In this document: positions 4,387 through 10,527 of the stretch, piece after piece
Layout of the letters: each line of letters begins with the position of its first letter
Numbering within the stretch: position 1 is the stretch's first letter
Source of the DNA: DATJSN01 sp035504095
GTDB taxonomy: Bacteria; Planctomycetota; Phycisphaerae; WQYP01
Assembly (NCBI GenBank): GCA_035504095.1
Contig: DATJSN010000063.1
Span: forward strand, 1-15,630
DNA length: 15,630 nucleotides
Direction of reading: 5' to 3'
Made by a program: the position numbers and the translations under genes
Notes under the pieces: generated by a model
Databases searched by the model: none
What the model was told of the DNA's origin: nothing
The model's input: the letters and a program-made list of their open reading frames with translations, nothing else

Positions 4387-6492
4387 ATGCCAAATTTGAT
4401 AACCACAACTGTTACTGCCGCTGGTCGCACGGGACTTGATTTAGAGTCCCCGGTTCAATTCGCCAAAGGCGTCGGACCGTATCGGGCTCAATTGCTCGCC
4501 AAGCTCGGTATTCACCGCTGTGCCGATTTATTGGATTATTTTCCGCGCGATTACGTGCAGTTCCTGGGTCAATTGAAAATCGCCGCACTGCAACACGGCC
4601 AATTAGCCGCGATCGAAGGGGAAATTGTCCAGACGCGTCCGATCCGGCGCAAACCCCGGCGTTTTGAGGCGCAACTGGAAGACGACACCGGCCGATGCAC
4701 ACTCATGTGGTTTAATCGGCTCGACGTGGCGGAAAAAATCATTCCCGGCGTGCGAATTCGCGCCCAGGGAAAAGTCGATTTTTACAAGAACCGGCCGCAA
4801 ATGATCCAGCCACGATTTGAACTTCTCGACCATTGGGTCCATGAAGTTTCCAGCGCCGAATGGCAGCCGGTTTATCCCGTGACCGCCGAACTTTCCTCAG
4901 CCATGGTCGCGAAAATCGTTCGCGAAAATCTTCCCGTTCTGCTTCCACAAATCGCCGAATGGTTTGAGGAGGGTTATCTGCGCGAGCGGCAGTTGCTTTC
5001 TTGTCGCCAGGCATATTATTTGATTCATCAGCCGGGCGCTCATGAAGATATTGCCCGCGCCCGGCGTTCGCTGGCCTATCATGATTTTTTCCTTAATCAG
5101 ACCGCGGTGCAGATCAAACGTTATCATCATCAGCAAACACATTCCGCGCCCGTCTTGCGCACCGACGCTACGGTCGACGCCCGCATTCGCAGGCTGCTGG
5201 ATTTTTCTCTTACCGGCGCCCAGGAGCGCGTCGTGGCGCTTTTACGCAAACAACTGGCGCAAAATACGCCATTAAATATGCTTTTGCAGGGAGACGTTGG
5301 CAGCGGCAAAACCGTCGTGGCGCTTTACGCCATGCTCGTTGCCGTGGCCTCCGGCGCCCAGGCGGCATTGCTGGCTCCGACGGAATTGCTTGCCGAGCAG
5401 CACTTTACGACGCTTCAGCGTTACCTTACCGGCAGCCGGGTAAAAATTGCGCTGCTCACTTCCAGTGTCCCGGGCGCTACCAAAAATTCCGCGATCGCGG
5501 CTTTAGCCGACGGTTCGCTGGGCATCGTGGTCGGGACGCATGCTCTGCTGCAGGAACAGGTTGCGTTTAAAAACATCGCAGTGCTGGTCGTCGATGAACA
5601 ACATAAGTTTGGCGTTGAACAGCGCGCCAGCATCCGCAATCGCTATGCAGGCGTTCATACCATGGTGATGACCGCCACGCCCATCCCGCGTACGCTGGCC
5701 ATGACCATTTTTGGCGACCTGGACAGGGCCTTGATCGATGAACTTCCACCCGGCCGCCGGCCGGTAACCACGCGGGCCGTGGACATCTCGCGAAGGTCGG
5801 AAGTATACGAATTCGTTCACCGGCAACTATCCCAGGGCCGCCAGGCGTATGTTGTGCTTCCGGCGATCGATGAAAATACCCAGGATCTGCAAAGCGCCAA
5901 ACAGGTTTTCGATGAATTACGCACCGGCCCATTTAGCGATTTTCGCGTCGATCTGGTTCATGGCCGGCTGGAAGCCCGCCAGCGCCGCCGCGTCATGGAG
6001 CAATTTCGGGCGGGAAAAATCGATCTGCTGGTGAGTACCACGGTAATTGAAGTAGGCGTTGACGTACCCAACGCCGCGGTAATGGTTATTGAACACGCGG
6101 AACGTTTCGGTCTGGCCCAGCTTCACCAGCTTCGCGGGCGCGTGGGGCGTTCAAGCGCCAAATCCTGTTGTATTTTGATCGCGGCTCAGACTGATGAGGT
6201 TTCAGCGGCGCGCCTGCAGGCGCTGATAAAGTATTCCAGCGGCTTTAAAATCGCCGAGGAGGATTTAAAACTCCGCGGCATGGGCGAAATGGTCGGCACA
6301 CGCCAGAGCGGCCGCACGGAACTCAGGTTTCCCGATCTGTTACTGGACCCGACATTACTTCCCATGGCGCGCCGCGACGCCCGCGAATTGATTAATAAAG
6401 ACCCGCATCTGATCAAGCCCGAACACGCTACGATTCGCCGTCTGATCGCCGAAAAATACGCCGATACACTTGCCCTGGCCGATACGGCGTGA
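4387..6492 (+). CDS. recG: ATP-dependent DNA helicase RecG
   Basis: A 701-residue superfamily 2 helicase that reverses stalled replication forks and moves Holliday junctions. The N-terminus shows VQFAKGVGPYRAQLLAKLGI and LLDYFPRDYVQF, which lead into the OB-fold wedge domain (about residues 50-160). Helicase motifs are complete: Walker A GDVGSGKT (302-309), APTELLAEQH, DEQH (403-406), TATPIPRTLA, STTVIEVGVDVPNA and HQLRGRVGR (580-588). The C-terminal part after GMGEMVGTRQSG is normal. The ATG at 4387 gives the usual family start. An in-frame TTG at 4363 would add eight residues and is better placed relative to GGAGAGG at 4345-4351, so the start is not settled. The preceding gene is unrelated, and recG probably has its own transcript. 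Confidence 0.96.
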   Translation: MPNLITTTVTAAGRTGLDLESPVQFAKGVGPYRAQLLAKLGIHRCADLLDYFPRDYVQFLGQLKIAALQHGQLAAIEGEIVQTRPIRRKPRRFEAQLEDDTGRCTLMWFNRLDVAEKIIPGVRIRAQGKVDFYKNRPQMIQPRFELLDHWVHEVSSAEWQPVYPVTAELSSAMVAKIVRENLPVLLPQIAEWFEEGYLRERQLLSCRQAYYLIHQPGAHEDIARARRSLAYHDFFLNQTAVQIKRYHHQQTHSAPVLRTDATVDARIRRLLDFSLTGAQERVVALLRKQLAQNTPLNMLLQGDVGSGKTVVALYAMLVAVASGAQAALLAPTELLAEQHFTTLQRYLTGSRVKIALLTSSVPGATKNSAIAALADGSLGIVVGTHALLQEQVAFKNIAVLVVDEQHKFGVEQRASIRNRYAGVHTMVMTATPIPRTLAMTIFGDLDRALIDELPPGRRPVTTRAVDISRRSEVYEFVHRQLSQGRQAYVVLPAIDENTQDLQSAKQVFDELRTGPFSDFRVDLVHGRLEARQRRRVMEQFRAGKIDLLVSTTVIEVGVDVPNAAVMVIEHAERFGLAQLHQLRGRVGRSSAKSCCILIAAQTDEVSAARLQALIKYSSGFKIAEEDLKLRGMGEMVGTRQSGRTELRFPDLLLDPTLLPMARRDARELINKDPHLIKPEHATIRRLIAEKYADTLALADTA

Positions 6493-6699
6493 TGTTTTTC
6501 GGACGGACCCTGAAAGGCGCGAACCCAAAAGTCATAGTAAGCAATTTAATTTCAAATTTTGATCGTCGTCTAAGTAACATTCCCAATAAAAAGCTAAAAT
6601 TTTCCAGAAAAACGTTGGATTTATTTATGCGAAGTTTGTCAGACAGTCGATAACACTTTTAGTCAAACCATACTTACCTTATGAAAGGAGGTACTTCTA
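6493..6699 (+). other. AT-rich leader region between recG and the micro-ORF
   Basis: No gene is seen. The stretch from about 6530 to 6690 is clearly more AT-rich than the flanking genes. TAAAAT at 6595-6600 and TTGTCA at 6636-6641 are isolated promoter-like hexamers without convincing partners. No recG terminator is visible. Confidence 0.4.
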
Positions 6700-6747
6700 A
6701 TGGTCAAGAAGAAATCCAAGAAGAAAACTAATAAGAAACGGAAGTAA
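6700..6747 (+). CDS. 15-residue lysine-rich micro-ORF
   Basis: ATG 6700 to TAA 6745-6747 encodes MVKKKSKKKTNKKRK: 11 of 15 residues are Lys or Arg. The consensus Shine-Dalgarno AAAGGAGGT (6684-6692) lies 7 nt upstream, the strongest ribosome binding site in the window. Such a short polybasic peptide could bind RNA, DNA or the ribosome, act as a translated leader, or exist mainly to place a ribosome on the message. The 3' side holds a structured sequence and an intrinsic terminator (6851-6886), which makes a compact transcription unit. It is too short for homology-based assignment. I recognise no characterised gene. Confidence 0.55.
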   Translation: MVKKKSKKKTNKKRK

Positions 6748-6773
6748 CACTCTAACCATGGCGGTCAGAGGAT

Positions 6774-6838
6774 GGCACGCGGAGTTGTTAAATAGCTTTC
6801 TTTTAAGCGCCGGTGTGAACGCCGGTGAATCGCGTGCC
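6774..6838 (+). ncRNA. Candidate structured RNA / 3' UTR with three-way junction
   Basis: An outer stem GGCACGCG (6774-6781) pairs with CGCGTGCC (6831-6838). Inside are two hairpins: GCTT/AAGC (6795-6798 with 6805-6808), and a stronger one of 6809-6815 with 6820-6826 (GCCGGTG/CGCCGGT, two G-U pairs) capped by TGAA. This gives a closed three-way junction between the micro-ORF stop and the terminator. It matches no RNA class I recognise. Stem 6774/6831 is exact; the folding is predicted by eye only. Confidence 0.45.
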
Positions 6839-6850
6839 GGCTAAACTTCC

Positions 6851-6886
6851 AAAAGCCTGACGCTAATCGCGGCGGGCTTTTTTCTT
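6851..6886 (+). terminator. Intrinsic terminator of the micro-ORF unit
   Basis: AAAAGCC (6851-6857) pairs with GGCTTTT (6875-6881). An inner CGC/GCG stem closes on a TAATC loop, with one T-G pair and one mismatch between, and the T-run TTTTTT (6878-6883) follows. This is the only classical rho-independent terminator seen in the window. Confidence 0.8.
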
Positions 6887-6986
6887 TGCGCTTCTTCAAA
6901 TCGTTTCCATATCTTTCAGGCCCCATTTGAAAAAATCTCTCAACCCTGAAGTATTTTCAGACATAGCCTACATCGCTTACACTCCA

Positions 6987-7266
6987 AGAGCCTCTAACAA
7001 AATAAGACGGGGCCGCGACGCTGGGCATTTTGATCCCAGACAAGGAGCTTTGACGATGCAAGTATTCAAATACAATACAGCAAGGAAAAGCGACACCGTA
7101 TGGGGCCAAAAGGCACCGCGTCCCGAAGGGTTGGGCTGCAAACAGCCCATCTGCGGCGTTGTCGGCCCTCGATGTATCATCCTTCGGATACGGCTTCGGG
7201 CCTCCGCCTTGCATCTGGGCCATTTGCGGCCCAACGCGGCTCCCGGCTTATGTTGTTAGAGGCTCT
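6987..7266. mobile_element. 280-bp fold-back (MITE-like) element with terminal inverted repeats
   Basis: The left end AGAGCCTCTAACAAAATAAG (6987-7006) and the right end CTTATGTTGTTAGAGGCTCT (7247-7266) are inverted repeats matching at 19 of 20 positions. Similarity continues inward to 7017 and 7235 (about 29 of 32 with one gap). More loosely, it extends to a CTGGG/CCCAG-type pair and AAGG-G blocks about 60 nt in. Internal hairpins include GGGCTG-CAAA-CAGCCC (7134-7149) and TGGGCC-ATTTGC-GGCCCA (7216-7233). No transposase is encoded and no clear target duplication is visible. The right end supplies TAGAGG (7257-7262), the apparent ribosome binding site of parA. Inside are TTGACG (7050-7055) and TACAAT (7071-7076) with a 15-nt spacer, a possible promoter pointing at parA, and AAGGAG eight nt before an ATG at 7056. 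Confidence 0.7.
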
Positions 7267-7270
7267 AGCC

Positions 7271-8077
7271 ATGAGGAAAATCGCCCTGTTTAATCAGAAA
7301 GGCGGCGTCGGCAAGACCACCACCGCCGTCAATCTCGGTGCGGCCATCGCCGCGGCGGGCCGGAAAACCATTCTCATTGACATGGATCCGCAATCGAATC
7401 TTTCCTTTCATCTCGGACTTGAGCCACAGAAAATCACGCACAGCATTTACGATGTCCTTTGCCAGAACCTTCCACTGGCCGAGGCCCTGCATCCCGTGAC
7501 GGAAAAACTCTTTGTCGCACCCGCGACGCCTGATCTGGCGGGCGCTGAAGTTGAACTGGTCAATGAACCGGATCGCGAACTTCGCCTGCGTCGCATGGCG
7601 GATGCTAAACCACTTGACGCCGAATTTATTATCATCGACTGCCCGCCCAGCCTCGGTTTGCTGACGCTCAACGCGCTGTGTCTGGCCAATGAAGTGATCA
7701 TCCCGCTGCAGGCGCACTTTCTGGCGCTGCAGGGGATGGCGCGTTTGCTGGAAACCTGCTCGCTGGTTCGCCGCCGGCTCAACCCCGAATTGCGCATCGC
7801 CGGTATTCTGTTTTGCCAGTATGAATCCACGCCACGCCTGACCGGTGAGGTGACGCTGGAAGTAAAAAACTTTTTAACCAATGCCCGAGGCACCGATGAA
7901 CCGTGGAGCAACGCCGTCGTCTATCAAACCCAGATTCGCCGCAACATTAAGCTGGCCGAAGCTCCCAGCTTCAGCCAGAGTATTTTTCAATATGCCCCGG
8001 GCAGTGCCGGCGCCGCCGATTATGAAGCCCTGGCGCGCGAGATTCTCAGCGTTCCTTCGGCCGCCGCGCCTCAATAA
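7271..8077 (+). CDS. parA: ParA/Soj-family partition ATPase
   Basis: A 268-residue P-loop ATPase of the ParA/MinD superfamily, which forms ATP-dependent dimers on DNA to move chromosomes or large complexes. It has the deviant Walker A KGGVGKTT (10-17) with the signature lysine K10, IDMDPQSN as the A' motif, and Walker B IIIDCPPS with D123. The tail RRNIKLAEAPSFSQSIFQYAP...GAADYEALA is typical of Soj-like proteins. ATG 7271 is chosen because TAGAGG lies 8 nt upstream and it starts directly at the first strand MRKIALFNQKGG. Longer in-frame starts read through the repeat element. No parB follows; purC converges 6 bp away, so this is an orphan ParA at this locus. Confidence 0.93.
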   Translation: MRKIALFNQKGGVGKTTTAVNLGAAIAAAGRKTILIDMDPQSNLSFHLGLEPQKITHSIYDVLCQNLPLAEALHPVTEKLFVAPATPDLAGAEVELVNEPDRELRLRRMADAKPLDAEFIIIDCPPSLGLLTLNALCLANEVIIPLQAHFLALQGMARLLETCSLVRRRLNPELRIAGILFCQYESTPRLTGEVTLEVKNFLTNARGTDEPWSNAVVYQTQIRRNIKLAEAPSFSQSIFQYAPGSAGAADYEALAREILSVPSAAAPQ

Positions 8078-8083
8078 CCAGAT

Positions 8084-8983
8084 TCACCGCGCGACTTCGA
8101 ACTTTTTTCCGGTCAATTGCTCGTACGCCTCGACATATTTACGCCGCGTGTTTGCCACCACGTCCGCCGGCAACTGAGGCCCCGGAGGCTGCTTGTTCCA
8201 GTCCAGCGTCTCCAGGTAATTCCGCACATATTGTTTGTCAAAACTCGGTTGATCGCGGCCAGGCTGGTATTGATCCAGAGGCCAGAATCGTGAGCTGTCG
8301 GGGGTGAGCACTTCGTCAATCAAAATCGGTTCGGGCTCTCCGGGCGCCAAACCCCATTCAAACTTTGTGTCCGCAATGATGATTCCGCGCTTCAGCGCCT
8401 CTTGAGAGGCTAATTTATAAATATCAATCGAATGATCGCGCACAAATTTCATTACATCCGTTCCGACTTGTTGAGCCGCTTCATCAAATGTAATGCTTTC
8501 ATCATGCCCTTTTTCCGCCTTTGTCGTAGGCGTAAATATCGGCTCCGGGAATTTTTCGCTCAATTTCAAACCCTTCGGCAAGGCAACGCCGCAAATCGCC
8601 CCCGTTTTCTGATAGTCTTTCCATCCGCTGCCGGTGATATATCCGCGCACAATGCACTCAATGGGAATAACCCTGGTCTTTTTCACCAGCACCGCGCGCC
8701 CGGCGAGTTGGCTGCGATATGCCTGAAGGTCGGCGGGAAAATCTTCGATTTGCGTGGCCAGCAAATGATGTTTCACCCGGCGTGGGAAAAAGCTGAACCA
8801 GTAGTTGCTCAGCGCCGTGAGCACCATCCCTTTTTCGGGTATAGGCGTGGGCAGAACCACGTCAAAGGCACTGATCCGGTCTGAGGCCACGATCAATAAT
8901 TTCTCTCCCAGGTCATAAACGTCGCGCACCTTTCCCCGGCGCACGGGAAGGTTGTCCAGTTTTGATTCCATTAATGCGGTCAC
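8084..8983 (-). CDS. purC: SAICAR synthetase PurC
   Basis: A 299-residue phosphoribosylaminoimidazole-succinocarboxamide synthase that joins aspartate to CAIR in purine synthesis. Motifs: RRGKVRDVYDLG (15-26) in the ATP site, ASDRISAFDVVLPTPIPEKG, then IPIECIVRGYITGSGWKDYQ for CAIR binding and EPIFTPTTKAEKGHDE. It is the longer, about 300-residue type found in yeast and many Gram-negative groups, not the 240-residue form. The GTG start at 8983 is supported by AAAGGA six nt upstream; an internal ATG four codons in is less well placed. It converges with parA with a 6-bp gap and no terminator. No other purine gene is nearby. Confidence 0.97.
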   Translation of the reverse strand: MTALMESKLDNLPVRRGKVRDVYDLGEKLLIVASDRISAFDVVLPTPIPEKGMVLTALSNYWFSFFPRRVKHHLLATQIEDFPADLQAYRSQLAGRAVLVKKTRVIPIECIVRGYITGSGWKDYQKTGAICGVALPKGLKLSEKFPEPIFTPTTKAEKGHDESITFDEAAQQVGTDVMKFVRDHSIDIYKLASQEALKRGIIIADTKFEWGLAPGEPEPILIDEVLTPDSSRFWPLDQYQPGRDQPSFDKQYVRNYLETLDWNKQPPGPQLPADVVANTRRKYVEAYEQLTGKKFEVAR

Positions 8984-9022
8984 AACGATTCCTTTCTAAT
9001 TCCTTTGACTATTGGCTGTGGC

Positions 9023-9592
9023 TTATCCCCTGTCGGTTTTAATATTGATTTTTACCAGCGGCGTCGGCACGTCGTAACGCAGATTCTCCAGCGAATCCGG
9101 ACTCACGTCCGCCAGCGCCGGCGACTGGAGCAGTTCCCGCACCACGGCGATTTCATCGCACCCGTCGCGCTTGGGGCATTTTACACAATCGCTCCAGACT
9201 TTCAGCGGCAGGGCGGATTTTTCCACCACCTTAAACCCAAATTTGGCGAAAAATTCCGGCTCATAGGTGAGTGCGAAAACCTTCTGAATTCGCAGTTCGC
9301 GCGCCTCGTCCAGAACCGCCTCCACCAGTTTCCGGCCGATGCCTTTTTTCTGGAAGTTTTCGTCGACGGATAAACTTTTCACTTCCGCCAGATCGGCCCA
9401 CACGATTTCCAGCGCGCAGGTGCCCACGATCAACCCCGCCTGTGCGCCTTCGTCGAGCTCATAAACCACAAAGTCCCGGAGGGTTTCGTAGAGTTCGGCG
9501 TACGAACGGAAAAGCATTTTTCCCCGACGCGCATGCTGGCTGATCAGTTCCGCGATCCGTGGAACGTCGGTAATTTTTGCTCGTCGAATCAT
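9023..9592 (-). CDS. GNAT acetyltransferase of the short ArgA (N-acetylglutamate synthase) type
   Basis: A 189-residue GNAT protein from ATG 9592. MIRRAKITDVPRIAELI opens the fold, followed by HARRGKMLFRS (20-30), VKSLSVDENFQKKGIGRKL with the acetyl-CoA loop Q81-KKG-I-G86, and YEPEFFAKFGF. A conserved cysteine set, W-S-D-C136-x2-C139-PKRDG-C145-DEIA, is characteristic of proteins annotated as amino-acid N-acetyltransferases acting early in arginine synthesis. Substrate is inferred from family only. Longer in-frame starts at 9610 and 9643 exist, but the sequence before 9592 is basic and unlike the family. It is divergent from hisF, with 66 bp between starts. Confidence 0.82.
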   Translation of the reverse strand: MIRRAKITDVPRIAELISQHARRGKMLFRSYAELYETLRDFVVYELDEGAQAGLIVGTCALEIVWADLAEVKSLSVDENFQKKGIGRKLVEAVLDEARELRIQKVFALTYEPEFFAKFGFKVVEKSALPLKVWSDCVKCPKRDGCDEIAVVRELLQSPALADVSPDSLENLRYDVPTPLVKINIKTDRG

Positions 9593-9644
9593 GTGTTTTC
9601 TCAATTCCATTCTCTGGCCGGTCGCCGCGCGCCTCTCCGGCATC

Positions 9645-9650
9645 TATAAT
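9645..9650 (+). promoter_or_regulatory. -10 box of hisF, leaderless arrangement
   Basis: A perfect TATAAT is followed by 8 nt and the hisF ATG at 9659. No Shine-Dalgarno site is present. The sequence at the -35 position (around 9622) is a poor match to TTGACA. Confidence 0.6.
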
Positions 9651-9658
9651 TGTACGCC

Positions 9659-10432
9659 ATGTTAACCAAACGCATCATTCCCTGTCTTGATGTTGACGCC
9701 GGCCGCGTGGTTAAAGGCGTGCGCTTTTTCGATCACGTCGACGCGGGCGATCCCGTCGAGCAGGCGATATTTTACGACAAGAACGGCGCCGATGAACTCG
9801 TTTTCTACGACATCACCGCCAGCCACGAAGGCCGCCAGATTATGGCCGATGTGGTTCGTCGTGTGGCTGACGCGGTCTTTATGCCCATTACCGTCGGCGG
9901 CGGCATACGCACTCTTGAAGACGCGATGGCGCTGATCCAGGCCGGCGCTGAAAAGGTGAGCGTTAATTCCGCCGCGGTGCGCGATCCGGAATTAATCTCC
10001 AAAATTTCCCGCCGTTTCGGCAATTGCGCCACGGTACTCGGCCTGGATGCCAATCGCATTCGAAAGCCAGACGGCACAGAATTCTGGGAGGTTTATATCA
10101 ATGGCGGGCGCGTCGGCTCCGGCAAAGAGGTCCTCGCGTGGGCCAAAGAAGCCCAGGAGCGCGGGGTCGGCGAAATTGTCCTTAACGTGATGAATTCCGA
10201 CGGCACACTTGAAGGCTACGATGTGCCGATGACGCGTGCCGTGAGCGATGCTGTGCATATTCCGGTCGTCGCCAGCGGCGGGGCGGGCAATCCCGAGCAC
10301 ATCCTCAAAATCCTTACCGACGGTCATGCCGATGCGGCGCTGGCGGCATCTATTTTCCATTTCCGCCAGTTCTCGATCGGCCAGGTCAAGGAATATCTGG
10401 CGTCGCATGGCGTGAATGTAAGGCCAACGTAG
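9659..10432 (+). CDS. hisF: Imidazole glycerol phosphate synthase cyclase subunit HisF
   Basis: A 257-residue TIM barrel that uses ammonia from HisH to convert PRFAR to imidazole glycerol phosphate and AICAR in histidine synthesis. The catalytic acids are in place: D11 in IIPCLDVDAGRVVKG and D130 in VLGLDANRI. Phosphate-binding segments ITVGGGIRT, KVSVNSAA, VASGGAG and ALAASIFHF are intact. The start is ATG 9659; the in-frame TTG at 9650 overlaps the -10 box and is rejected. No hisH or other his gene is in the window, so the histidine pathway is scattered. The ABC exporter gene follows after 95 nt but has its own -10 box. Confidence 0.97.
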   Translation: MLTKRIIPCLDVDAGRVVKGVRFFDHVDAGDPVEQAIFYDKNGADELVFYDITASHEGRQIMADVVRRVADAVFMPITVGGGIRTLEDAMALIQAGAEKVSVNSAAVRDPELISKISRRFGNCATVLGLDANRIRKPDGTEFWEVYINGGRVGSGKEVLAWAKEAQERGVGEIVLNVMNSDGTLEGYDVPMTRAVSDAVHIPVVASGGAGNPEHILKILTDGHADAALAASIFHFRQFSIGQVKEYLASHGVNVRPT

Positions 10433-10512
10433 GGTGTAGGCCACAGGGAACAGGCCACAGAGCGGTGCAGCCGCCGCGCCCAAGCACCACAACGCCGGGG
10501 CCATAAAACGGC
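10433..10512 (+). repeat. GGGAACAGG-type repeat words after hisF
   Basis: AGGCCACAG occurs twice (10438-10446 and 10452-10460) around GGAAC, followed by GC-rich sequence in which GGTGC can pair with GCACC. The word AGGGAACAGG links this tract to the one between thiS and thiG. Confidence 0.5.
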
Positions 10513-10518
10513 TATAAT
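10513..10518 (+). promoter_or_regulatory. -10 box of the ABC exporter gene, leaderless arrangement
   Basis: A perfect TATAAT is followed by 9 nt and the ATG at 10528. AAAGG lies only 3 nt before the ATG, too close for a normal ribosome binding site. Confidence 0.6.
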
Positions 10519-10527
10519 CAAAGGTTT

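Noticed and set aside
6681..6731. Overlapping 16-codon frame MKGGTSNGQEEIQEEN
   Set aside because: Its ATG overlaps the Shine-Dalgarno region of the 6700 micro-ORF and it has no ribosome binding site of its own.
6927..7259. A 110-codon open frame before parA, or its internal start at 7056 with AAGGAG upstream
   Set aside because: It runs through the fold-back element and its translation has no family-like features. The frame is best explained as open by chance in repeat DNA, though the 7056 start has a good ribosome binding site.
7100..7270. N-terminal extension of parA into the repeat element
   Set aside because: The extra residues are encoded by the inverted-repeat element. ParA proteins start at the first strand before KGGVGKTT, and TAGAGG fits ATG 7271.
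8432..8884. Plus-strand open frame opposite purC
   Set aside because: The purC frame has complete family motifs; the opposite frame has none.
9992..10504. Minus-strand open frame opposite hisF
   Set aside because: hisF is unambiguous; the antisense frame has no recognisable features or start signals.
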